Shown here: positions 55,355 to 62,886 of the stretch, piece after piece
How positions within the stretch are numbered: the stretch's first letter is position 1
Layout of the letters: every line of letters begins with the position of its first letter
Origin: WSZJ01 sp964590435
Lineage (GTDB): Bacteria; Planctomycetota; MHYJ01; WSZJ01
Assembly: GCA_964590435.1 (NCBI GenBank)
Contig: CAZPWT010000046.1
Coordinates: 84,464 to 148,463, forward strand
Length of the DNA stretch: 64,000 nucleotides
Reading direction: 5' to 3'
Made by a program: the position numbers and the translations under genes
Notes under the pieces: model-generated
Database searches by the model: none
Told to the model about the DNA's origin: nothing
The model's input: the letters and a program-made list of their open reading frames with translations, nothing else

Positions 55355-56398
55355 GTGAAGACCAGTCCCGCCCGCTGCTACCGCGCCCTGCTCGCCCACG
55401 ACCCGCGCTTCGACGGCGTGTTCTACGTCGGCGTGCGCACGACGGGGATCTACTGCCGGCCGGTCTGCCCGGCGCGGGCGCCGAAACGCGCGCACTGCGA
55501 GTTCTTCCCGAGTGCGGCGGCGGCGGAGAAAGAGGGCTACCGGCCCTGCCTGCGGTGCCGGCCGGAGCTGGCGCCGGGGAACGCGAGCGTGGACGCGCCG
55601 CGGCGGCTCGCGGCGGCGGCGGCCGGGCGAATCGGCACCGTCGAGGGCGGGCTCGAGTGTCTGGCCCGCGAACTCGGCGTCACCGCGAGGCACGTGCGTC
55701 GCGTCGTCATGAAGCGCTTCGGTGTCACTCCCGTCGAACTGCTGCAGACTCGGCGGCTGCTGGAAGCAAAGCGGCTGCTGACGGACACGGCGATGCCGGT
55801 GACTCAGGTGGCGTACGCGAGCGGGTTCGGGAGCCTGCGGCGGTTCAACGCGCTGTTCCGGTCGCGGTACCGCCTGCGGCCGACGGACCTGAGGCGGCGG
55901 AAAAGGGGAGGAGCGATGACGAGGTACACGACGGTGGCGTCGCCGATAGGCCCGCTGGTGCTGTGCTCGAACGGGTGCGCGTTGACCGGCCTGCACATGC
56001 ACCCGGCGACCATCGGGGACGACTGGAAGCGTGACGACGGAGCGGCGCCCTTCGCGGCGGCGAGGGAGCAGCTCGCGGAGTACTTCGCAGGGGAGCGGAG
56101 CACGTTCGACGTGCCGCTGGAGCCCGAGGGGACTGCTTTCCAGCTCCGCGTCTGGGAAGAGCTCCGCGCGATCCCTTACGGCGAGACGCGGAGTTACGCG
56201 GACATCGCGCGGCAGGTCGGCTCGCCGCGGGGGTTTCGCGCCGTCGGACTCGCGAACGGCCGCAACCCGATCGCGGTGATCGTGCCTTGCCACCGCGTCA
56301 TCGGCGCCGACGGGTCGCTCACCGGCTTCGGCGGGGGACTCGATCGCAAGCGGACGCTGCTCGACCTGGAGTCGAAGACGCGGCTACTTCTCCTCTGA
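55355..56398 (+). CDS. ada: Bifunctional Ada protein: methyl-sensing activator and O6-methylguanine-DNA methyltransferase
   Basis: The 347-residue protein has all three Ada modules. Residues 1-75 form the zinc domain with four Cys (GIYCRPVCPAR and RPCLRCRPE); its methyl-acceptor Cys takes methyl groups from phosphotriesters. Residues about 85-180 form an AraC-type helix-turn-helix (VTQVAYASGFGSLRRFNALFRSRY). Residues 190-345 form the methyltransferase with the acceptor Cys in VIVPCHRVIGADGSL. The length matches E. coli Ada. The start is GTG 55355 with GAAGGG upstream. The last 15 bases overlap the convergent SGNH hydrolase gene. Confidence 0.95.
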   Translation: MKTSPARCYRALLAHDPRFDGVFYVGVRTTGIYCRPVCPARAPKRAHCEFFPSAAAAEKEGYRPCLRCRPELAPGNASVDAPRRLAAAAAGRIGTVEGGLECLARELGVTARHVRRVVMKRFGVTPVELLQTRRLLEAKRLLTDTAMPVTQVAYASGFGSLRRFNALFRSRYRLRPTDLRRRKRGGAMTRYTTVASPIGPLVLCSNGCALTGLHMHPATIGDDWKRDDGAAPFAAAREQLAEYFAGERSTFDVPLEPEGTAFQLRVWEELRAIPYGETRSYADIARQVGSPRGFRAVGLANGRNPIAVIVPCHRVIGADGSLTGFGGGLDRKRTLLDLESKTRLLLL

Positions 56399-57265
56399 GA
56401 GGCGCTTCTTCGCGGTGGCCATCGCTTCCCATGCCGCCCCCTGCACGAGCGCCGCGTCGTCCCCGGGAACGCCGATCTCCTGTCCGCCCGCTGTGGTGAC
56501 CGTCGCGGGAAGGCCCGCGGGGGACTTGTCGAAAATCGCGGCGTAGAACGTGCACGCGACGAGATACGTCCCGGCCGGGGTCGGGTGGCCGCCCATGTCG
56601 GCGTAGAAAGCGAACTTCGGCTTCTTCTTCAGCACGATTTCGAGCGCCATCCCGGCCGGGGCGACCCTGGCCCCCAGTTCCCGCGTGATGTCGAGGTACG
56701 GCTGCGTCCAGTCCTCCTGCGTCCCCGCCGTGTCGGGGCGCTTCCAGCTCATGTAGAACAGCGTCGTTGCGCCGCGGGCCTTGATCGCGCCGTGGAGTTT
56801 CCGCGCGGCGGGGAAGAAGACCGTGTCGCGGCCGAATGTCGCGAGCGGCGTGACGCTCTGTTCCTGGAGGACGACGAAGTCCCATGGCGTGGCGGCGATG
56901 GCGTCGGCGGCGCCGTGGTTCCAGTGGTCCTCGAGTTTTGCGCCGCCAGTCGCGCGGGACTGCGTCTCGAGGAGCGGGCCGTCACCCGCGGCCTTGGCGA
57001 GAGCCACGAGCGTGCCGGGGAGGTCGTTGACGTAGGTGTAGCTGTTGCCGATGAAGAGGACCTTGAGGACGGCGCGCTGCGACGGAGCGACGGGAGGAGG
57101 CGCTCCCGGCGGTTGATCCACGGGACGGGTGGGAACGGGGCCGGGTTGCCCGGCCGGCTTCGGCGCCTCGCGGGGCGGCGCGGGAGCCGGCGGGCGGTCG
57201 CAGGCGGCGGATGCGAACAGCCACGCCGCGAGAAGGGCGACCGCTGCGAGATTCCGGCCGAACAT
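56384..57265 (-). CDS. Exported SGNH/GDSL-like hydrolase, probable lipoprotein
   Basis: The 293-residue protein starts with a lipoprotein-type signal (ALLAAWLFASAAC) and a Pro-rich linker (about 24-65). The SGNH-like domain has KVLFIGNSYTYVNDLP (block I with Ser), GGAKLEDHWNHG (block II region), VVLQEQS, and GGHPTPAGTYL near the end, with the catalytic-His region. It should hydrolyse an ester on the cell surface or in the periplasm. It starts two bases after the stop of the WD40 gene, so the two are co-translated. Confidence 0.82.
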   Translation of the reverse strand: MFGRNLAAVALLAAWLFASAACDRPPAPAPPREAPKPAGQPGPVPTRPVDQPPGAPPPVAPSQRAVLKVLFIGNSYTYVNDLPGTLVALAKAAGDGPLLETQSRATGGAKLEDHWNHGAADAIAATPWDFVVLQEQSVTPLATFGRDTVFFPAARKLHGAIKARGATTLFYMSWKRPDTAGTQEDWTQPYLDITRELGARVAPAGMALEIVLKKKPKFAFYADMGGHPTPAGTYLVACTFYAAIFDKSPAGLPATVTTAGGQEIGVPGDDAALVQGAAWEAMATAKKRLSEEK

Positions 57266-57267
57266 GC

Positions 57268-58824
57268 CTACTTGCCTCCCAACTTTGCGAGCGCCGATTT
57301 CGCCAGCCCCGTGAGGACCGCGTCCGGATCACCCGCCGCAAGCTTCTCCAGGAGCACCCGCGCCTTCTCGCCGCCGATTTCCTGCAGGATGCCGACCGCG
57401 CGGACGAGCCGGCGCTCGTCGTCGTCCGCGGGCTGCCACTCCGCATTCGTCTCCAGGATTTCCCTCGCGCGCATCTTCACCTCGGCAGACGGCGGCGACT
57501 CGAGCGCCTTCCGCAGCGCGTCCGCCGCGCGCGGCCCGAGGCGGGCCAGGGCGGCCTGCGACTTGTCGCGGATCGCGGGATCGTCGTTGTCGAGGTCGCG
57601 GATGAGCTGCGCCAGCTTGTCCGAGAACGCGGGATCGGCCTTCGCGGGCGCCAGGCGCGCGCCGAGCACCTCCAGCGCCCGGTCGGGATTCGCGGCCAGC
57701 GCGCGCATCCCCACCCACGGCCCGGGGCCCTTCGCGCCCGCCAGCCGGATCCACAGGTCGTCCGCGCTCTCGCCCGCCGCGGCTTCCGCGCTCAACCCCA
57801 GCGCCTTCAGGTCCCACACCACCAGGCTCCCGTCCCACGACGCCGTCGCCAGGCGCTTCCCGTCGAGCGAGAACCGCGTGCGGCAGACGGACATCTTGTG
57901 GCCGTCGAGGTCGAGAAGGGGCTCGAGGGTGGCGGCGTCGAAGAGGCGGATGCCGTTATCCCAGCGCTGGTCGGGCTTGCCGATGCCGCCCTCGGGGTGC
58001 ATGCCGGCGGTGACGATGAGCGAGCCATCGGGGGAGACGTCGAGGGCGCCGATGAAGCCGCGATGGGCCTGCCACGCGGGGTCGGGCTTGAGGCCGGGGA
58101 TCGCCCACGAGCGGATTTTGCCGTCGCCGCCTCCGGCGAAGACGCGGCGGCCGTCGGGAGAGAAGACGGGGTAGCCGAGGTGCGGGCTCGTCGCCTCGAT
58201 GGCGGGGGCGATCTCGAGGTCGCCGACGGCCTCGCCCGTGATTGCGTTCCAGAGTTTCGCCGTGCCGTCCTGGCTCGCCGTGACGAGCAGCTTGCCGTCC
58301 GCGGAGAGGTTCGCGACGACGCAGTCGGCATGCCCCTCCAGCGGCATCAGCTCGTTGAGCGTGGACGTCTCCCAGATGTGCACCGTCGTGTCGTAGCCGG
58401 TCGAGAACAGCGACTTGCCGTCCGGGAAGAACCCGACCGTCGTCGTTCCCGTCCCGTGCGACCCGCGCCCGTGCACTCCTTCCTTCACGCCGGTCTGCTT
58501 CCCCGTCGTCGTGTCCCACAACCGGATCGACCCGTCGTCGCTCCCCGTCAACAGAGCCTTTCCGTCCGGCGACCACGCCACGCACGTCACCCTCCCCGCG
58601 TGCCCCGTCAGCGTCCGACGCTCCTGCCCCTTCTCCACGTCGTACACCACGATCGATTTGTTGAACCCCGTCGCCGCCAGCGACTTCCCGTCGGGCGAGA
58701 AGCGGATGTCGCCGATGCCGCCCTTGATCTCGAAGCGGTAGAGCTGGCCCTTCGGTTCCGGCTCCTCGGCGAAGGAGGGAATGGCCAGGAGCGCGAACAG
58801 GGGAAACCAGCGGAGGGTGGGCAT
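57268..58824 (-). CDS. Exported WD40-repeat protein with a planctomycete-type C-terminal helical domain
   Basis: The 518-residue protein has a signal peptide (FPLFALLAIPSFA) and about seven WD40 blades (residues about 28-345; for example VTCVAWSPDGKALLTGSDDGSIRLWD). These would form a beta propeller for protein contacts. The C-terminal 160 residues are helical (DDLWIRLAGAKGPGPWVGM, RDLDNDDPAIRDKSQAALARLG), a tail often seen on planctomycete WD40 proteins. It is the first gene of a pair with the SGNH hydrolase. Function beyond scaffolding is unknown. Confidence 0.92.
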   Translation of the reverse strand: MPTLRWFPLFALLAIPSFAEEPEPKGQLYRFEIKGGIGDIRFSPDGKSLAATGFNKSIVVYDVEKGQERRTLTGHAGRVTCVAWSPDGKALLTGSDDGSIRLWDTTTGKQTGVKEGVHGRGSHGTGTTTVGFFPDGKSLFSTGYDTTVHIWETSTLNELMPLEGHADCVVANLSADGKLLVTASQDGTAKLWNAITGEAVGDLEIAPAIEATSPHLGYPVFSPDGRRVFAGGGDGKIRSWAIPGLKPDPAWQAHRGFIGALDVSPDGSLIVTAGMHPEGGIGKPDQRWDNGIRLFDAATLEPLLDLDGHKMSVCRTRFSLDGKRLATASWDGSLVVWDLKALGLSAEAAAGESADDLWIRLAGAKGPGPWVGMRALAANPDRALEVLGARLAPAKADPAFSDKLAQLIRDLDNDDPAIRDKSQAALARLGPRAADALRKALESPPSAEVKMRAREILETNAEWQPADDDERRLVRAVGILQEIGGEKARVLLEKLAAGDPDAVLTGLAKSALAKLGGK

Positions 58825-58957
58825 CGGGGTTCCTTTGAGGGGGACGGAGGGTGAATGCTACGTCCTGCGGGGGCCTGGAGAAACGGCAACGACAACGTTT
58901 CAAGTTCCAAGTAAACAGCAACGACAAGAAGACAATGACAAACGTGCGTGGGGAGAA

Positions 58958-59007
58958 TTGAAGTTGCCGTCTTGAAGTTCGCCTCTTACTTGAAGTTCGC
59001 CCTCTTG
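58958..59007 (+). repeat. Short tandem repeats in the gap before uppS
   Basis: Three units begin TTGAAGTT at 58958, 58972 and 58990. The last two are near-identical 18-mers (TTGAAGTTCGCCTCTTAC and TTGAAGTTCGCCCTCTTG). The same 247-base gap also has CAACGACAA repeats and an AT-rich ACGTTTCAAGTTCCAAGTAAAC at 58895-58916 that faintly resembles the dyads of the first 30 kb. The promoters of the WD40 gene and uppS should lie here, but none is clear. Confidence 0.5.
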
Positions 59008-59071
59008 TAGTTGCACTTTGTCTCTCTCCTTCGCTCGCCGCTTTCGCCGCCCCCCGCTACCCTTGGGGCCA

Positions 59072-59800
59072 ATGCCGACCGCCCCTCCCGCCCACGCGCA
59101 CCTCCCGCGCCACATCGCCATCATCATGGATGGCAACGGGCGCTGGGCGGAGCAGAAGGGCCTCCCGCGCCACAAGGGGCACGAAGCCGGCGCGCGGACG
59201 GTGCGGACGATCACCGAGGAATGCGCGCGAATCGGCGTCCAGCGGCTGACGCTGTACGCGTTCTCGGCGGAGAACTGGAAGCGGCCGAAGCGGGAGATCG
59301 ACTTCCTGATGAAGCTGCTGCGGCGATACCTCGCCGGGGAGCGGCCGTCCCTGATGAAAAACGGGATCCGCTTCACCGCGATCGGCCGCCTGCACGAGCT
59401 GTCGCCGGAAGTGCTGGCGGAGCTGGAGACGACGAAGGCGATGACGCGGCAGAACCCGAAGATGACGATGGCGCTCGCGCTGAACTACGGCGGCCGCGGG
59501 GAGATCGTCGACGCCGCGCGGGCGTTCGCGGGGGACGCGCTGCGGCGCGGCAAGGTGCCGGAGCTGACGGAGGACGAGTTCGCGAAGTACCTGTACGACC
59601 CGGCGGGGCAGGAAGTGGACCTGCTGATCCGCACGGGCGGCGACCACCGCGTGTCGAACTTCCTGCTCTGGGAAATCTCGTACGCCGAGCTGTGGTTCAC
59701 GAAAGCGTTCTGGCCGGACTTCGGCGTGCCGCAGCTCCACGAGGCGCTGTCCGATTTCTCGAAACGCGAACGCCGCTTCGGGGGGCTCGCGGAGAGATGA
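59072..59800 (+). CDS. uppS: Undecaprenyl pyrophosphate synthase (cis-prenyltransferase)
   Basis: UppS extends farnesyl diphosphate with isopentenyl units to the C55 carrier used for cell-wall and surface glycans. The 242-residue product has HIAIIMDGNGRWAEQKGLPRHKGH (diphosphate site), LYAFSAENWKRP, and the end VDLLIRTGGDHRVSNFLLWEISYAELWF. ATG 59072 gives the normal family start; the open frame extends 18 codons further up without homology. The stop overlaps the cdsA start (ATGA). Confidence 0.96.
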   Translation: MPTAPPAHAHLPRHIAIIMDGNGRWAEQKGLPRHKGHEAGARTVRTITEECARIGVQRLTLYAFSAENWKRPKREIDFLMKLLRRYLAGERPSLMKNGIRFTAIGRLHELSPEVLAELETTKAMTRQNPKMTMALALNYGGRGEIVDAARAFAGDALRRGKVPELTEDEFAKYLYDPAGQEVDLLIRTGGDHRVSNFLLWEISYAELWFTKAFWPDFGVPQLHEALSDFSKRERRFGGLAER

Positions 59801-60654
59801 AGGCACGGCTCCTGACCGGCATCCCGATGGCGATCCTCACGGTCGCGCTGTTCGTGTTCGACCACAAGATGCAGTGGGCGCGCGGCGCGTGGGTGCTGTA
59901 CATCTTCGGGCTGACGTGGGGGATGAAGGAGTACGTGCGGCTGCAGCAGTCCGGCGGCGCGAAGCTGTCGATCATCCCGATGTGCGGCGTGACGATGCTC
60001 CTCTGCATCGCGCACGTGCTGGAGCTCTGGAAGGAGCGCCCGCTGGGGCCCGCGGGGACGTCGCTGCCGAACACGGTGCTCGTGCTCGCGATGGTCACGT
60101 CGCTCTGCGTCGAGGTCGTGCGCGGCGAGCCGGAACGCTTCCGCAGCGTCGCGCTCCAGTTCCTCGGCTTCTTCTACATCTGGGTGCTGGGCTCGTACTC
60201 GATGCAGATCCGCGCGCTGCCGGTCATCGGCGAAGGCGCGTTCATGTGGTACCTCGTCGTCGGCAAGTGGACCGACGCCGCCGCGTACTTCACCGGCAAG
60301 GCGATCGGGAAACACAAGCTCATCCCGAAAGTCTCTCCGGGCAAGACGATCGAGGGCTTCATCGGCGGCCTCGTCTTCGGCTGCGCCGGCGGCCTCATCG
60401 TCTGGTACATCACGCCGCTTCGAACCCACCTGCCCCTCCAGGTGTTCATACCCCTGTCGCTTCTCTCCCAGGTCGCCGGGCAGTTCGGGGACCTCGTGGA
60501 AAGCCTCATGAAGCGCTCCGTCCAGGCCAAGGACTCGTCGCACCTCCTCCCCGGCCTCGGCGGGGTGCTCGACGTCATCGACTGCCTGCTCCTGACCGCG
60601 CCCGTCACGTACTACGGCTTCCTCGTCGCCCTGCACTTCACCAAACCCCACTGA
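59797..60654 (+). CDS. cdsA: Phosphatidate cytidylyltransferase
   Basis: CdsA makes CDP-diacylglycerol from CTP and phosphatidate, the entry to phospholipid synthesis. The 285-residue membrane protein has about eight helices and the family core KVSPGKTIEGFIGG, GDLVESLMKRSVQAKDSS and LLPGLGGVLDVIDCLLL. In the classical signature the last part is PGHGGxxDRxD; here His is Leu and Arg is Val. This variant looks familiar from other non-proteobacterial CdsA, but I cannot confirm that here. The start overlaps the uppS stop with GGAGAG just upstream. Confidence 0.93.
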   Translation: MKARLLTGIPMAILTVALFVFDHKMQWARGAWVLYIFGLTWGMKEYVRLQQSGGAKLSIIPMCGVTMLLCIAHVLELWKERPLGPAGTSLPNTVLVLAMVTSLCVEVVRGEPERFRSVALQFLGFFYIWVLGSYSMQIRALPVIGEGAFMWYLVVGKWTDAAAYFTGKAIGKHKLIPKVSPGKTIEGFIGGLVFGCAGGLIVWYITPLRTHLPLQVFIPLSLLSQVAGQFGDLVESLMKRSVQAKDSSHLLPGLGGVLDVIDCLLLTAPVTYYGFLVALHFTKPH

Positions 60655-60662
60655 GGCATCCC

Positions 60663-61682
60663 ATGTCGCGAATCGACAAATCGATGGCCGTCGAGGACCG
60701 GGACCAGGTCGTCGGGCTGATGGGGGCCGGCGAGCGGCACGCGCGCGTCGTGCGGGACGCGTTCGGCGTGAACATCATGGCGCGGGGGGGCGAGATCAAG
60801 GTGTCGGGGCAGCCGTTGCGGGTGGAGAAGGCGATGAAGGTGCTGGAGCGGATGCTGCAGCACGTGAAGGACGAGGGGTGGATCAAGCCGGAGCGCGTGA
60901 AGGAGATGATCGCGGACGAGGAGGACGTGGGGGAGCGGCACGTGACGAATGAGGCCGACCCGGGGGTGGAGTTCGTCGAGCGGCGGCGCAAGGAGTCCGT
61001 CGAGGTCTCGCGGCGCGGCGCGAAGTTCGGCGCGCGCAGCTCCGGCCAGGGCGCCTACATCGAGGCGATCCGCGGCCACGACATCACGTTCTGCATCGGT
61101 CCCGCGGGCACCGGCAAGACCTACATCGCCGTCGCCATGGCCGTCGAGGCGCTCAAGGGCGGCCGCATCCGCCGCATCGTCCTCGCCCGCCCCGCCGTCG
61201 AGGCCGGCGAACGCCTCGGCTTCCTCCCCGGCGACATCCAGGCCAAGGTCAACCCCTACCTCCGCCCGCTCTACGACGGCCTCAACGCGATCCTCGAGAC
61301 CGGGATGCTCAAGCGCCTCATCGATTCCGAGGTCGTCGAGATCGTCCCGCTCGCCTACATGCGCGGCCGCACGCTCGACGACGCGTTCATCATCCTGGAC
61401 GAGGCGCAGAACACGACGCCCGAGCAGATGAAGATGTTCCTCACGCGCATGGGGACGGGGTCGAAGATCGTGGTCACTGGGGACGTGACGCAGGTGGACC
61501 TGCCGGTGGGGAAGACGTCGGGATTGATCGAAGCGCAGTCGTTCATGCCCGAGATCCCGGGGATTTCGTTCATCTACCTCACGCGTGCGGACATCGTGAG
61601 GCACCCGCTGGTTCAGAAGATCGTGGATGCGTATGAGCGGCGGGATGCGGCGCTGGCGCGGAAGAAGCAGCCGAGACGGTAA
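60663..61682 (+). CDS. PhoH-family ATPase (PhoH-like, KH plus helicase-like domain)
   Basis: The 339-residue cytosolic ATPase has an N-terminal KH-like segment (residues about 20-85, GVNIMARGGEIKVSG) and a P-loop domain with Walker A GPAGTGKTYIAVAMA near 148-155, VLARPAVEAGERLGFLPGD, Walker B FIILDEAQNTTPEQMKMFLTRMG and VTGDVTQVDLP. Relatives (YbeZ) act with YbeY in rRNA processing; no ybeY is in the window. It starts eight bases after cdsA, in the uppS-cdsA-phoH unit. Confidence 0.93.
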   Translation: MSRIDKSMAVEDRDQVVGLMGAGERHARVVRDAFGVNIMARGGEIKVSGQPLRVEKAMKVLERMLQHVKDEGWIKPERVKEMIADEEDVGERHVTNEADPGVEFVERRRKESVEVSRRGAKFGARSSGQGAYIEAIRGHDITFCIGPAGTGKTYIAVAMAVEALKGGRIRRIVLARPAVEAGERLGFLPGDIQAKVNPYLRPLYDGLNAILETGMLKRLIDSEVVEIVPLAYMRGRTLDDAFIILDEAQNTTPEQMKMFLTRMGTGSKIVVTGDVTQVDLPVGKTSGLIEAQSFMPEIPGISFIYLTRADIVRHPLVQKIVDAYERRDAALARKKQPRR

Positions 61683-61701
61683 CGGCGTTGAAGGGCGAAG
61701 G

Positions 61702-61729
61702 TTGACGACTGCCACGAAGCAGTTACTTT
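61702..61729 (+). promoter_or_regulatory. Weak promoter candidate before the tandem-hairpin leader
   Basis: TTGACG at 61702-61707 is a good -35. TACTTT at 61724-61729 is a weak -10 after a 16-base spacer. Transcription from here would place the whole repeat array at 61750-62000 in the 5' leader of the gene at 62022. Confidence 0.3.
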
Positions 61730-61749
61730 GCCCGAAGCCAATTTCCTAT

Positions 61750-62000
61750 GACCCCGCCTGCGGCCTTGAGGGAGGCCACCGACGGTCTTTCAGACCCCAC
61801 CCACGAGGGCACGGGGGGCCACCCACACTCTTCGGGACCCCGCCCCCTGTCTTTCGGACCCCACCCGCGGCCTTGAGGGAGGCCGCCCACGGATTTCGGA
61901 ACCCCGACCACTGGATTCTCAGGGGCCATCCCAGGTCTTGCTGAACCCGCCCCCGGTGTTGCCGGGGGCCAGCAATGATCCAATTGGCCCCACCGACGGT
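61750..62000 (+). repeat. Tandem array of 42-44-base hairpin units in a leader region
   Basis: Six units start at 61750, 61793, 61835, 61857, 61899 and 61943, and a shortened seventh at 61986. Spacings are 43, 42, 22 (internal deletion), 42, 44 and 43. Each begins GACCCC(G/A)CC or GAACCC(C)G, and units 1-4 end in CTTTCA or (T)TTCG. Units 1 and 4 share GCGGCCTTGAGGGAGGCC, which pairs GGCC with GGCC around a GA-rich loop. Unit 6 has CCCCCGG-TGTTG-CCGGGGG. The array fills the 339-base gap between phoH and the gene at 62022 and ends just before its AGGAGGG ribosome site. It is not coding, because the period is not a constant multiple of three. Confidence 0.85.
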
Positions 62001-62021
62001 CATTTTGAGGAGGGAACGGAC

Positions 62022-62744
62022 ATGACAGTGGAACGCGCAGAAGTCGTGAGCATCGGGTCGCGCTTCTCAGGGCAGGCGCTGCTCGACCAGGCGGACGTCT
62101 CGCTCGCCATCGTGGCGGCAGACCTCGCCGAGCTGAAGAAGTACGGCTGGTCGGATGCGAAGACCAAGAACCTCGAGTCTCTTCGCGCGGCCGTCAAGGC
62201 CGGCATCGCCCGCTACGGCGGCGCGAAGGAGGCCATCCCGGTGGCCACGGCGAAGCAGTCCGAGGCCGTCGCGGCCGCAAAGCTCTGGCTTCGCCGCGCC
62301 GTGCCGATGGCCAAGAACGCGCTCGAGGGCGTCGCCGATCTCGATTCGTTCCTCAAGATGGGCGATATCTCCACCGTCCCCAAACTCGGCCGCGCCCTCG
62401 TGGACAAGGTCGGCATCCTCAAGCGCAACGCCAAACTCGTCGCCGCAGAAGGGATCAGCGCCGACTTCATCAAGGAAGGCGAGAAACTCTCCGAGGCCCT
62501 CTCTTCCGCAGAAGGCGCGCAGGAAAAGGAGCGCAAGTCCCTCCCGAAGGAGGGCGAGGAGTACTCCTTCCAGAAGGGACAGCTGCACCGCGCGCTCAAG
62601 GCGCTCAACCGTTGCGGCCAGGCCGCGTTCGCCGACGACACCGCGCACAAAGGGAAGTACACGTTCGAGGTGCTGATGCGGAAGAGCGCGGCGAAGGGCG
62701 GGGGGAAGGGGAAGAAGGAAGCGGTGGGGGCGGGGACGGCGTAG
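62022..62744 (+). CDS. Unknown helical, lysine-rich cytosolic protein behind a repeat leader
   Basis: The 240-residue protein begins at ATG 62022 with AGGAGGG about 8 bases upstream, so the start is firm. It has no signal or membrane helix and looks almost wholly alpha-helical (ALLDQADVSLAIVAADLAEL, AVAAAKLWLRRAVPMAKNAL, KRNAKLVAAEGISADFIKEG), ending in a basic low-complexity tail (SAAKGGGKGKKEAVGAG). One Cys is present (ALNRCGQAAF). I do not recognise the family. It stands alone between a structured leader and an intrinsic terminator, so it is regulated as its own transcript. Confidence 0.8.
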   Translation: MTVERAEVVSIGSRFSGQALLDQADVSLAIVAADLAELKKYGWSDAKTKNLESLRAAVKAGIARYGGAKEAIPVATAKQSEAVAAAKLWLRRAVPMAKNALEGVADLDSFLKMGDISTVPKLGRALVDKVGILKRNAKLVAAEGISADFIKEGEKLSEALSSAEGAQEKERKSLPKEGEEYSFQKGQLHRALKALNRCGQAAFADDTAHKGKYTFEVLMRKSAAKGGGKGKKEAVGAGTA

Positions 62745-62761
62745 CGGAGGTGGTGGGCCGG

Positions 62762-62798
62762 GCCGGCGCTTCATGAGAGCGCCGGCACGGTAATTTTT
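62762..62798 (+). terminator. Rho-independent terminator
   Basis: GCCGGCGCT and AGCGCCGGC form a perfect 9-base stem around TCATGAG, followed after a few bases by AATTTTT. It lies 18 bases after the stop of the gene at 62022 and is the clearest intrinsic terminator in the window. Confidence 0.85.
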
Positions 62799-62886
62799 CG
62801 AGCATCCACTGCGAAGACCAGAGCCCATGGGAGTGTTGACTCCCGAATTGTGAGCTAGCGTGATCGCGGAGCACATAGTGGAGCAG

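Noticed and set aside
61750..62000. 42-44-base array considered as CRISPR or as a coding repeat
   Set aside because: There is no invariant repeat with unique spacers, and unit lengths of 42, 43, 44 and 22 break any reading frame.
61723..62003. Minus-strand ORFs of 85-86 codons across the hairpin array
   Set aside because: The frame is accidental in GC-rich repeats and has no ribosome site. The neighbouring plus-strand gene has a strong one.
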